Assembly: GCA_009602735.1 (NCBI GenBank)
Contig: WELA01007315.1
Span: forward strand, 775,457-817,234
DNA length: 41,778 bases
From: Mesotaenium endlicherianum
Lineage: Eukaryota > Streptophyta > Zygnematophyceae > Zygnematales > Mesotaeniaceae
Direction of reading: 5' to 3'
Positions 1 through 9,912 of this stretch are shown piece after piece. A program made the translations under genes and the position numbers. Position 1 is the first letter of the stretch. The number at the start of each line of letters is the position of its first letter. The notes beneath the pieces were generated by a model. The model had not been told where the DNA came from. It searched no databases and saw nothing but the letters and a program-made list of their open reading frames with translations.

Positions 1-59
1 GGGGGGAAGGGGAGGGGGGAGAGAAGGCAAGGAGGGAAGGAGGGAGGGAGGGGAGGGAA
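1..59. repeat. G-rich purine tract in CCD intron
   Basis: Almost pure G/A on the plus strand with many GGG runs, directly inside the intron that follows exon 6 on the minus strand, where it is a C/T tract. A similar block lies in another intron at about 1786-1830. No coding content. Confidence 0.7.
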
Positions 60-64
60 CTCAC

Positions 65-2585
65 AGGGTGCGTCCCCCTCGTGCAGCGCCAGCAGCCGCC
101 TGGCGTGGTACACCAGCGCCGTGTTGCCTGTCGGCCTCATCCCGCCAGCCCCCCCTCCCGCTAGCCCCCGTCAGCTTTCTCCAAGCAGGCTCATCGAGCG
201 AGCACATGGCCACAAGAGGGAGGACCACCTGGCAGCGCGCTGGTCAATGTGCTGGACCGCGCACACACTGCACGGTGCAGTGTACGACGGGGAGGAATTG
301 TGGCATCGCGAGGAATCCTTGCTACTGACGTAATATGCACTCGCGCACTCATGCACGCACGCACGCACGCACGCATGCAGGCTCGCTGGCACTTTGCCGT
401 CAGCACCTCGCAGTCAGCTTCTCACGAGAAGCTATTTCCAACAGTGCAGAAAGCTTGCTCGAGTGGCAGGAGTGCAAAATTGCGGAATTTGATACTTCAA
501 TGATGGTAAGGATACATAGAGGTTACAGATTAACGTCCCAAGCATCGTAAGCTACGCAACCCCGGCTGCAGCCGCACACCCATGCCTGCCATCAGCCCCT
601 TCCGGGACAGAAACAGTCTGCGGAGAGCAACAAACACCCACAGAAGCCAGAGAGAACCGGCATCGGCACCGGCATCAACACCGGCGGCGCTGAATGCTGC
701 CGAGGGGCGGGGGAGAGCAGCAGCCTCTCACCGGTGCCTCCTCCGTGGGAGGTGTCGACGACCCCCAGGCTCTTGCGCACGCGGTCCAGCAGCAGCTTGC
801 TCAGGCCCGTCCACCCCGCGATGTCGCCCATCTGCCCGCCCAAGAAAGGAGCACCGTTCCATTCGTCATTGCCCCCGTCAGCACCCCAGTCCTTTGCAGC
901 GAGTGCAGCACAGTCGGGCTTTTACGGCCACGCGCATGCATGCAGGGACCGGGGGCAGCCGACTAGGAGTTGTGATCGAGTCGGAAATTTCTGCCAATAT
1001 AGATGAGAGACGCAGGCTGTGCGCGATTTCCCCCCTCCCCCTTGCGGATGGATGATAACCAATCTCAGCTTAGTGCCACCTCCAGAGAGTGTGCACCACA
1101 TATATCCATCGTGCCAGCGTGCCAGCGCAAGTGCAAGTGCACGTGGGGGTGTGCGTGCGCAAGAGGGAGTGGGAGCAAGAGGTCGGAGGCGGGTACCCTG
1201 AGAAATTCGGGGCGGCCGTAGTGCTCCTCCTGCGCCAGGCGGCTGGTGGCCACGTAGCGATTAACGTACGCTGCCCGCCCATCCTTCACGCGCACGCCGT
1301 GCAGCATTCTGCACGCGCCCATCTCCCCAGGCCAGAGCTAGAAATACGTCAGGCAGTCCCGCAGGCAGTCCACCAGCAGCAGGAGCAGCAGGCAGGTTAT
1401 CAGGAGCAGGAGCAGGAGCAGCACCAACATCCTGCCAGACAGTGGTAGAGGGGCACGTGCATGACGCCCCGTCGAAAGCAGCAGAAACTGCGGTGACACA
1501 GGGAGGGAGACAGGCGTCTCCTGGGTAGCACACTCTCTCCACAACCTCTCGGAGCTATAGCAGATGTCCAGCTAGCAAACATGTGTCAATGGAGTTGCTA
1601 CACCGACTTGACGGCCACAACCTCTCTGAAAGAATATCGGCAAGGCTAGGAGGTCCATGCATGTTGGAACTTGCGGCCAGATGTATGGACGCGCAGCAGA
1701 TGGCAGCAGATCATACCCGTCGCCATCGAACCTGCACACATGCATATCACGTATCCAGCCTTGAGTTAACAACTTAATGCACGTTGGGGGAAGGGGGGAG
1801 GAGGAAGGAGGCAGAGAGGAGGGGGGAAACTGGGAGCTGGGAGCTCATGGCAAACGTACGCAGGACTACCCATGCACGCACCATGTCATGAGAAAAGAAC
1901 ACACATTCCAGATGCATTGATCAAATTGATACGTACAACACGCCAGGCGGCAGCTTCCACGTGAACAAGCCGCCACTTGGCAAGTCTACACATGACCTGG
2001 GGCAAGTCCTGTGGTGCCTCCAGGGGAGATCCAACGTACCAGTGGTAGCCTCGGATTGGCTCAAATCGTGGGTTGGGTCCAGTTCGCACAAACTCTCCGT
2101 TCAAACAAGCCTGCGCAGTTATCACCAGTCAGGCAGTCCCAGACTCTGAGCACGTCAAGGACGCCTCTCTGTTGAACAGGAACCTCTCACTTCAGCACCG
2201 TTTTGGTTCAGCACTACCAAGCCCAGTAGGTTCATGGTGCGCACGCACGGACGCGTAGTAGAGCCTAAAGTTCCACAAATTTCTTGGCAATACTTCAGTC
2301 TTCACATGCTGTAAGGTTCTGTAACAGTCAAGACGGGCATACCGGCAGAGTTCCTTCAACTGGAAGGCCACCTTCTAAGCTTCCCTCTGGCACCGGAGCA
2401 AAGTTCTTCTCGAGGAAAATGTTCTTACTAGACTTTGGCACTAAAATATTTACGGCAGCCTCAAGCTGGTCGCAAAAGTAGCTATAGTAAGTCGCTCGCT
2501 TCTTGACATAAGCCGGATTCGGCTTTTCAAAAGCTGGTCGTCCATATGTATCAGTGCTACTCTTCTCTGTGGCAAGGAAGGCCAT
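65..2585 (-). CDS. Carotenoid cleavage dioxygenase, CCD1-like, 5' part (six exons, 3' end outside window)
   Basis: Enzymes of this family use non-haem iron and O2 to cleave carotenoids or apocarotenoids. I spliced six minus-strand exons by eye: 2585-2343, 2110-2040, 1731-1717, 1308-1197, 831-732 and 127-65. All introns are GT-AG, and phases fit to give one open frame of 201 codons plus 1 nt. Exon 1 starts at an ATG with a purine at -3 and contains NFAPVPEG and LPVEGTLP. Exon 2 has [11 protein letters not shown]. Exons 2-4 join as GYHWFDGDGMLHGV. Exon 4 continues with [12 protein letters not shown], exon 5 has [10 protein letters not shown], and exon 6 has [14 protein letters not shown]. These follow the order and spacing of plant CCD1 more closely than NCED or CCD4 as I remember them. 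The iron-binding histidines lie further 3', outside the window, so activity cannot be judged. The subfamily call is inference; family membership is secure. Confidence 0.9.
353..374. repeat. (GCAC)n microsatellite
   Basis: Five perfect GCAC units followed by GC, within the 604-bp CCD intron (128-731). Short ORFs drawn across it come from the repeat. Confidence 0.85.
1371..1424. repeat. CAG/GGAGCA-rich simple repeat
   Basis: Degenerate CAGCAG and GGAGCA iterations on the plus strand, in the CCD intron between exon 4 and the microexon. Reading frames through it are low-complexity artefacts. Confidence 0.6.
1717..1731 (-). CDS. 15-nt microexon of the CCD1-like gene
   Basis: On the minus strand a 15-nt segment lies between an AG acceptor (1733-1732, preceded by TGTGTGC) and a GT donor (1716-1715, GTATGA). 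It supplies G + TTC GAT GGC GAC + GG. This completes the Trp codon begun by exon 2 (TG) and the Gly codon finished by exon 4 (A). The result is the invariant family motif W-F-D-G-D-G-M exactly where homology requires it. No other copy of this coding sequence was seen between the flanking exons. Confidence 0.88.
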
Positions 2586-3397
2586 CGTAATTATGGCGGG
2601 CCTTCAAGGATCGCTTTATGATCAGGAGTTTGAACACTTCAATATGCCGAACCCCCAATAAGTTCCAACCTCCCTATGAATGTAGATGAACGTGCACGAG
2701 AGAAAGGAATGTCTTATCTACAATTGTTCTCCAAGGGTGTCGCACGATTCAAGTATGTCGTGTAGTACAAAACTTAAAGTAACAAGCGAACTTAGCAAGC
2801 GTACAGGTGCTAGCAATCTGGAGTGTCGTTAGGCATCGAGTATATAACTCGGACAAGCTCGAGCAAGCTCGAGTAATGGCTGGTGACACTGGTGATGACG
2901 CCCGCTTCAAAACTTACCACCTGGAACAACCTGGACCCGAAAGCGCAACGCATTTCTGCTCGTAAGATACCCCACCACTTGTTTTGAGTAGAAACCCGTG
3001 TGTGCACGTGTAATGACAGTCGAAGAAGTGCTCAATGATGTCAAACGCTCACAAACGCTGGTCCAATCTGGTCCAACCAGTTCCACTGAAGTTCCACGAT
3101 TGCCCAGTCTGCCCCAGGCTGCCCCAGGCTCTAGAATGAGAAACGAGGATGCAGGCAGGGAGGTGCAGGGAGGGACCCGGGTGGACTCCGAGGAGCAGCC
3201 GAGGAGCAACGGACGAAAGTGGACGAAAGCAGAGGAAAGCTAGTCGTCGACGCCAGTCGAAGGCTCGAAGTGCTCTGAGCTTTGAAGGTTGTTCGAAGGT
3301 GTCTGAGGGTGGTGACGTGGTATCATTTACAACTCACGACAGCAGGACAGAGTGGGAGAGAGCTTGACAATGCTTGACAACGATCTAGTGCCAGCCA
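2586..3397. other. Intergenic stretch upstream of the CCD gene
   Basis: This should hold the 5' UTR and promoter of the minus-strand CCD gene. I see no convincing TATA box at a fixed distance, no conserved coding segment and no terminal repeats. Short frames on both strands lack recognisable domains. Confidence 0.5.
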
Positions 3398-3458
3398 ATG
3401 CACAACGATGCACAACCATGCACAATCATGCACTACCATGCACACAATCATGCACAAC
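3398..3458. repeat. Degenerate tandem repeat, unit ATGCACAAC
   Basis: About six 9-11 bp units built on ATGCACAAY/N follow each other with point changes and small length differences. It lies just outside the left arm of the long inverted repeat that starts near 3586. Confidence 0.65.
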
Positions 3459-3585
3459 AGTTGTGCTTAACGATGCATCATGCCAGCATGAGACTCATTT
3501 GGCAACCATTGACCACAATTGACCCTGATGTACAATTCATCTTGGAACACGTTGACCAACGTTGCCAAATCATACCATATGGATT

Positions 3586-4047
3586 CATGGTGTGCTAACT
3601 GTCACAGCGTTTCCAAAATATTGATTGTTTTCGCTAACTTTGCAAGTACGTCGCTGAAATCCCGGCCTCATCGATTTCTAGCGCAGTGGTCAATTTCGAC
3701 GCAGTGGTCAATTCCGACGCAGTGGTCAATTCCGACGCAGTGCGGTATACGCAGTGCGGTCTATGAATGCGGACAATTGAGTTTTGGTGCAACAACCTCG
3801 ACAAAAGCGCCAATAGTTGTATTATATTGACAATTATCACGTCATATGTGGCCGGATATATCACAGGGATGGCCATGGAATGGATTCTTGGTGCAATGTC
3901 GTTAGACCTTTTGAAATAAGTCACCACAATTCGTCAAGATTGAATTTCTTTGCACAAACGCAAGAATTATTGAAAAACATCGCCAACCAAAAATACTCTG
4001 ATTCTTTTCGCCAAAAGGCCCTTTCAGATGAAAAGAGTTAGCACCCC
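3586..4047 (+). repeat. Long imperfect inverted repeat, left arm
   Basis: The reverse complement aligns by eye to 4133-4537 over most of its length, roughly 65-70% identity with indels. The outer end matches at CATGGTGTGCTAACTG against CGGTTAGCACCCCATG. The inner end matches at GTTAGCACCCC against GGGGTGCTAAC. An expanded 18-bp tandem repeat and some decayed sequence interrupt the alignment between about 3641 and 3806. The 85-bp spacer is 4048-4132. Confidence 0.75.
3683..3736. repeat. Three 18-bp tandem repeats (GCAGTGGTCAATTYCGAC)
   Basis: Three contiguous copies at 3683-3700, 3701-3718 and 3719-3736 differ only at one T/C position. The right arm of the inverted repeat appears to have a single corresponding unit near 4428-4445, so the array is a local expansion in the left arm. 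Partial units follow to about 3760. Confidence 0.85.
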
Positions 4048-4132
4048 ATGCATGGATTTAGAAGTTGTAAGTCGAGGATGAGTAACACTTAGGTGACGGG
4101 ACAATTCTGAACGAGCTCATCGGATAGATCAG

Positions 4133-4537
4133 GGGGTGCTAACTCCTTTCATCAGAAGGGGCTCCTTGGCAAAAAAAATCCAAGTATTTTTGGTTGGCAA
4201 CTTTTTCAATCATTGTTGCTCTTGTGCGATACTATCAATCTTGACAAATTTTTGTGACTTTTTTCAGAAGATCTAAGTACCTTGCGGCATCAATCAATAT
4301 CATAGGCATCCCTGCGATAGAATCGTACACATATGTTGTGCAAAATGGAAATGGAATACTGTTTATGGCGCCTTCATAAAGTGCCTTTGCGGAACAGATT
4401 AATGGTCCACGGTAGCTTGCGTCGTAATTTAGCATGGCGCAAAAAATTGATGAGACGAGGATTTTGGCAAACCCACTTGCATGTTTGACAAAGAAAATCA
4501 ATATTTTGGAAACGGTTGCGACGGTTAGCACCCCATG
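4133..4537 (-). repeat. Long imperfect inverted repeat, right arm
   Basis: Partner of 3586-4047. Its minus strand holds the only long open frame of the pair (4235-4681). Left-arm translation gives related but interrupted peptides, for example an LDLLK block before a stop where the right arm has LDLLKKVT. This suggests an inverted duplication of a once-coding or hairpin-forming unit. Confidence 0.75.
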
Positions 4538-4681
4538 CACCAGATACGGTACTTGTTCGTCGTATGCAAACGTCGCAGGCCAATCACTACGGACCTTAAG
4601 ATAGCGACTTTTGTCTTTACGAGGTAATTTCCTGGCTACACAATCATTAAGGGCGTCTTTACAGTGGGCAAACGCATTCAA
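4235..4681 (-). CDS. Hypothetical 148-aa open frame in inverted-repeat arm
   Basis: I do not recognise this protein. The frame is uninterrupted for 148 codons in AT-rich DNA, which is somewhat more than expected by chance. The N-terminal third is basic (ARKLPRKDKSRYLK); the rest is rich in hydrophobic residues with possible membrane-like stretches (VSKILIFFVKHA, PMILIDAARYL). Its last two thirds overlap the right arm of the inverted repeat. The left arm encodes a related but broken version on the plus strand, so it may be a degenerate element ORF. No regulatory signals were identified. Confidence 0.22.
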   Translation of the reverse strand: MNAFAHCKDALNDCVARKLPRKDKSRYLKVRSDWPATFAYDEQVPYLVHGVLTVATVSKILIFFVKHASGFAKILVSSIFCAMLNYDASYRGPLICSAKALYEGAINSIPFPFCTTYVYDSIAGMPMILIDAARYLDLLKKVTKICQD

Positions 4682-6609
4682 TTTAATTTGTCACCTACGC
4701 AATTGCGTTTTTTACAATTTGATTGCAACATATACAATTGCTATTGCAGGTGGAGGTTGGTGTAGGCATTCAATAAACCGTGCGCAAATCGTCTACAATT
4801 ACATCTTGTGGAAATTGCCACCTCTCGATGTTGCTTTTCAGGACACCTCATTTCACAGCGACTCGATCACGATAAAAACAGACACCTCTGTGAACATTGA
4901 CACTTGTGCAATATAGCCTATTTAGAACAACCGACATGGTTAACAGTCGTCCGCAATGGCCAAATTGTGCTCAGTTTCCAATTGCAAAGACAAAGTACGT
5001 GAAGTCGTACTCAAGGGCGGGTTTGATACTTCACGTCAGTCACCTATTGTCTGTGAGTTTTGTACTCACACGTATTAGAACAAGTTTGTCTTTTTAGTGA
5101 AATATGGAGACGTCGAGTTCGATAAAAACCCGAATTGACCTTTAGAGGTCAATTCAAAATTGTTCAATTCAATTGAGTTTTTTGCAATCCAATTGGGTAC
5201 ACATCGTACACATGCCCAATTGTGGACGAGATCCTACAAAAACACTGTAAATTACTTTTCTAAGTCACTTTTTGGAGTCGTAAATGTAAAGTTCAATCCG
5301 ATTGAATGTTATTGAGTCAATTTGCCCACTGTGAAGAGGCCCTAACTTGTTTACTCTTTTTTTACCCTTACATAATTGCAACTTTCGTCCTGTAAGGCCT
5401 CAATCTGAAGATGGTGCACGGAGGGGCGCAAAATGTATGGACCTTCATAGGGACTCTTAGCAAGTGGCTAGGAAGTGCACCTCAAAATCAGTGTAGAGAG
5501 AAACTCGATGTTTTGCTAATATTGGCAGGGGCAAATTGACAAATTGGCGCACCTTGAAACGCAAGGGTACGAATATAAAGTGGCCGCACAACGCAAAAAT
5601 GGTGTGCAATCTTTACAATGCAAAAAAGCATAGACTTAGGCCCAAAAGTTGTCAGGGCAAAAAAACACAATTATGAAATGTAAATCCTCACCGTCTATTC
5701 GAGTGCATGCGTTACTTTCATTAATTGTTAAAACAAATCGTCGACAGCCACTAAGTAACTCCAAATTTGGTTGACAGGGAAACCCATTTACGAACTGACA
5801 TGATTACTCATCAATATTCTTCATCAAAATCTATAGCGCCACATTGAATTTTTATGTGACGCAATTGTCAAGAAATCTGCGTGTGGTCAATAGGCGCTAC
5901 GCAATTGATCGAAGTTGGTTAAAAAAATCATTGAACTTTGTGCTTTCAATCAATTGAGCTTGGAATTTTGAGTCTGCTCTCGAGCAGATTTGAAATCCTC
6001 CAAGACCTCAAACGACCTCTTCACGCCCATCACTCTATCGACAAGGACTGTCGCTATTAGGCAAGGGATGCAAATAAGCATGTATTGATGTATGTACGAT
6101 CATCGATGTCAAAATGGGCGTCGTTAGATTCGTTCGAGCTCGGAAAATATGCGGAGGAGAAGTGCAATAACGTAAGGAGGGGGGATTTTACCACTTCCTT
6201 CAATGAAGTATAGATGTGTAAACGATAAATGCTAATTTGTTTTCCTGTTAGAAATTTGCTTGTCTATTTTGTCTACGTCGCTTCGATCGAGCAATTTTTA
6301 ATTTTGCTCTTTGCGTTGATCAATTGAGTACCTGTGGTGTAAATAATAAAGTATCTATCAATATTGTTGTGCCTAACCGCTTTGTGACACCAGTACGTGT
6401 GATGCTTTCCAGCACGTGTACATCGACCTGGTTGACGTGTTAGTGGTCATGCACGCGTGCGTCCTTGGCGTGGTCGACCAGTCGGTGCACCGCTACACGT
6501 GGGGAACTAACCTAGTCAATCGACCTTTACATAAGTGTCGGTGGCAGATTACCTGTGGTTGACCATTTGCTGGTCATTTTGCATGGGCACAAGCCTACCT
6601 GAGGGTAAT
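4682..6609. other. AT-rich region without a recognised gene
   Basis: Nothing with a recognisable domain on either strand. The region is unusual for repeated CAATTG palindromes (for example 4700, 4735, 4979 and several between 5160 and 5225, then near 5870, 5900, 5950 and 6319). About 6390-6560 is more GC-rich with ACGTG/CACGT motifs but codes for nothing evident. The right edge abuts the 5' LTR of element A. Confidence 0.5.
5132..5155. repeat. 24-bp near-perfect palindrome
   Basis: GAATTGACCT and AGAGGTCAATTC are inverted copies around a TT centre, with one internal mismatch. It could be a protein-binding palindrome or the remnant of a transposon end. No partner was seen nearby. Confidence 0.6.
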
Positions 6610-7335
6610 TGTAATAAATCAGTATATTGGTTATATATAATTTATATATAATAGTAAAATAAGTCCAATTTGCTGAATTGTAGGTAATACTAGTCTGCTG
6701 TATTGTAATACTTAGTTTAATGACTCAGCCGAGAGCACCAGGCTGAAGTCAACATAAGTCAGCCTGCTGACTAAGGTCAGCCTGCTGACGCACTCTTTGA
6801 TAGTCAATTGACTGCCGTACCCGGTAGCAGCGAACTACCTTGTTATGCATCCAAGTGAGATATGCTAGATGAATGGCTAGATGACACCCTTAAGGTGGAT
6901 GGCGAATCGGGATGAGGGGAGATGGCTGTGAATTTGGTTACTCGAGATCCTACCGACGAGGTTAACTTTCGGGTAGGCGGTGCCATCACACTTACCGTTG
7001 AACAGTAAACTCATTCCGTGTACATATGCTAGGTATTGCTCTCAAGTTCGGCATTCGGAAACGAGGCCAACTTTCTTCTACAGCTTACTGAGAGATATTT
7101 GAATCCAAGGCGAGAAGCCGTTGATGCGAACTGCCTTCTAACCTTGCTTATGTACGAGTTTACCAATTGCATAATGAATGCTCGTTTACTTGTATTGGAC
7201 TTGTGAGTATTGTTCATTGCCAGTGTATTGTCCTGCGCTGTTGAATCAGTTAACAGAAAATACCATAAAATTGCTTGCTGACATGAAGATCTTTAATTAA
7301 TTGTTAATCGCCTATTGGTAAGTCGATTCATCTCA
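6610..7335 (+). repeat. Element A 5' LTR (726 bp)
   Basis: Begins TGTAATAAATCAG and ends GATTCATCTCA, directly before the PBS. It aligns along its length with the 720-bp LTRs of B but carries many substitutions, especially in the first 200 bp. Confidence 0.88.
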
Positions 7336-7336
7336 G

Positions 7337-7347
7337 TGGTATCGGAG
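7337..7347 (+). other. Primer-binding site, element A
   Basis: TGGTATCGGAG one base after the LTR end, matching the TGGTATCGGAGC of B and D. The next bases are changed (TT), so the match is 11 nt. Confidence 0.75.
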
Positions 7348-7369
7348 TTAGTTATCACAATAGTCTTGT

Positions 7370-8867
7370 ATGCTAAGGACTAGGTCTCAAGCTAGCAACT
7401 CTCAAGAAATGGAGGGTGAGGACAATGATAACATTGTGGAAGGGCAAAACGAAAGTCGCGTCTTTGGACCTCATACCTACTTAGAAACGTTGCACGATGC
7501 ACGAGCTAGAGAGGCTGCAGAGGAGGGAGCAGCTCTTGCTGCAGTAGCAGCTCAGCAAGCTGTGGAGGAGCGTTTAGCCAAAGAGGTAGGGGAGGCAATA
7601 AACAAAAGAGCCCCGGACGAAAGGACGGTGGAAGAGCAAATGGCAGAAAGGGCCACCCTCCGAAACCAACCTCCTAGTGTCCCTATTGCTATACCTCCCT
7701 CAAATTCGCAGACAACTGAGTGCAACGAGCATAGCCGGAGTGGCAACAATCGGCAATGCCAAAGGTGCTACTAATTGAGCTAAAGTTGCTGCTGCTGCAT
7801 TTGCTGGGCTACCACCTCAGAATGTTGATTTGGAAGTTATATTCATGCAAATGCAATCGCAAATGGCGAGCATGTATCAAATTCAACAGGAGGATAAGAG
7901 GATCATGTTTAGCATTGCTGCGTGACAGAGACCAACGGGGTTCTCAAACCAGTGGTGGTGGTGGCAGAGGGCCTAGTAAGTCTAAGCCAAAGCCTCCTCA
8001 GGATTACGACCCTGAGAGTAACAAAAAGTATTACCTGATCAAGTTTCTCGCTGATGTTGAGCAGTGGCTGGAGAACTACCCAGAACTGCAAGATTACGAG
8101 AAAGTCAGGCACACTGGTGCTCTACTGAAAGGCTGTGCAGCAGACTGGTGGCTATATTGGAAAGGAGAGCGCAAGGCTGAACAACTCGGTGACCCTACTT
8201 GGGTAGAGTTTGTCGAGAAGCTTCATGAGAAGTTTGACGTTATCAATCAGCAGGAGAAAGCTATCTATGCAATGATCTCCTTGATACTGAGGCAGACCGC
8301 TTCAGTTGCTGAGTTTGCTCAAAAGTTCCAAGAGAACATGATGAAGTAGCCAGAGTTGGCAGAGCGGTATAGGATAGCATGTTTCAGGTATGGCTTGAAA
8401 TCTGAGGTCTCAGGTCATTTGCTAAAAAGAAATACAAGAAACTGGCTGACTTGATCCAAGATGCTGATGCTTGGGATCAGCAGCAGTTCAATCACAAGCG
8501 CCAGAGTAATGCTTTGGTGTCACAGATTGTCAAAAAATCCAATGGTTCTTTCAATGCAATTGAAGGAGACCACGCTGAGGACGATCAGAGTGATGGGTAT
8601 GAGTATGAGTATAGTGCTATGCAGTCTTGAGAAAGAGGTGGATACTCCCGAGGTGGCTATGGAAGAGGTGGTGGTAAGACTAAGCCGAGATCAGCCTCAA
8701 CAAAATCTATTTGCTACCATTGCCAGCAATTGGGCCATTACAGAGAGCAGTGTCCAAGCAAGCACCTCCCCAAGGTCAAAAGAAAGAACCAGCGTTTAAA
8801 AGAGAGCAACAGTCAGTATTCCAGTCTACTGATTGTGAGGATGCTAGAGATGTTGAGTCATCGCTAG
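7370..8867 (+). pseudogene. Element A gag (broken)
   Basis: Starts with an ATG at the same distance from the PBS as intact gag of B, reading MLRTRSQASNSQE. The frame shifts between about 7700 and 7800. It continues through the capsid-like segment ([25 protein letters not shown]) and meets TAG at 8347-8349. It shifts again near 8415, has TGA near 8629, then keeps a zinc knuckle CYHCQQLGHYREQC at about 8711-8752. The normal gag stop within the frameshift hairpin is lost, so this frame would run to TAG at 8865-8867. Nonfunctional as written. Confidence 0.85.
8795..8801 (+). promoter_or_regulatory. -1 frameshift heptamer T TTA AAA, element A
   Basis: In the gag frame the heptamer is T TTA AAA, as in B and C. 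The downstream hairpin is kept with a single G.U wobble (ACAGTCAGTA against TACTGATTGT), although gag itself is broken. Confidence 0.6.
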
Positions 8868-9412
8868 CTACCCTCGTAGCAGGTATTATGGGCCCTGCTG
8901 AACTGGATTCACTACGCATGCCTGACAAACAGATCAAGGAGACCATCAGCAATATAGATGTCCAGAGAGTGCACACTCTGGATGGTCTTGTTCTCCCTGA
9001 TGTCCAACATTTCTTTGCTAAGTTAGGAGAACAATGCTAAAGTCAAGAAAAGTCAGTCCCTTCTATCCTACTGCGTTGTATGATTGCAGGTAGGAATGTG
9101 AGGGCATTCGTTGACGGAGGAACGTCATATACTTTTATTCAAAAGAACTTAGTTAAGCGCCTAAGGCTGCCTACTGTCACCCAAGAGAATAGAAAATTAT
9201 TCCTTGGAGATGCCTCAAGTATCCCGGGAGGAGTTATAACCAAGCCTATTGAGGTCCACTTAGGTTTGGGCACTGCTGTTCTAATTGAAACGCTTACATT
9301 TGAGGTACTCAACACTGGCTTTTATGATCTTGTGCTAAGAAGGTCCTGGCTTAATAGTCATGAAGCTGAAGTGTGTACGAACAGAGGTACAGTTAAAGTG
9401 AGAGGAGCCAGC
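8796..9412 (+). pseudogene. Element A pol, protease part only, truncated by element D
   Basis: Lies in the -1 frame relative to gag. It encodes the linker found in B ([23 protein letters not shown]), a TAA at 9038-9040, then the aspartic-protease-like segment with FVDGGTSYTFI and YDLVLRRSWL. The element D LTR begins at 9413, two codons after the VKVRGAS motif. RT, RNase H and integrase are absent. Confidence 0.85.
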
Positions 9413-9912
9413 TGTAGTGAAACACTTAGATAAAGTACTCAGTGACATATAATACTTTATCTATTCAAGGCGAGGATCTTTGAACACAAGTGGTAGCTTC
9501 TTGAAAGAGAGATGGCTTCTCGAAAGTTATTATATTTCTGGAATTTGGCAAGTACAAGAGAGATTCTAGAATGCCTTTCTACGTTCTAGCTCTTGTTCAT
9601 ATACTTGCTACATAAGTATTTTCTAGGACGGTCATGTTGATGTATTGGCACCCCACACATCCCAAACCTTGCCACCTCTTTCTAGAATAATGTACACATG
9701 TCCTTTTGACCTAAAAATGGCACATTTGACTTTTGCCACATGAAGTTATTCTAGATCCTTCCTCTAACTTCAAAAATGCCTTAGATGGTTTGAAGAACAT
9801 GAACCAAGTCACCCGAGTATCTATTCACACTTGAATCCACAATACTACTCCAAATATATTCAAAAGCATTAAAATAACACCAAACTAATATATTATTATT
9901 CAAATCACTACA
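9413..9912 (-). repeat. Element D 3' LTR (500 bp)
   Basis: Plus-strand ends are TGTAGTGAAAC and AATCACTACA. Pairs with 16247-16748; the two differ by scattered substitutions and a few small indels. The adjacent plus-strand TCACTCCCCCGAC (9913 on) is the reverse complement of a polypurine tract. Confidence 0.93.

Noticed and set aside
353..374. Possible CRISPR-like array
   Set aside because: Simple 4-bp microsatellite with no spacers; the DNA is eukaryotic.
582..1055. 157-codon plus ORF opposite CCD exon 5
   Set aside because: GC-rich shadow of the minus-strand exon and its introns; low-complexity Arg/Pro/Ala peptide.
3398..3458. ATGCACAAC repeats as a CRISPR or centromere-type array
   Set aside because: Only about six degenerate short units, no spacers, no long satellite.
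3519..3830. 103-codon plus ORF in the left inverted-repeat arm
   Set aside because: Includes the 18-bp tandem repeat (SIPTQW repeats) and is out of step with the right-arm ORF over part of its length.
5488..5670. 60-codon minus ORF
   Set aside because: No motif, no splice context, length expected by chance.
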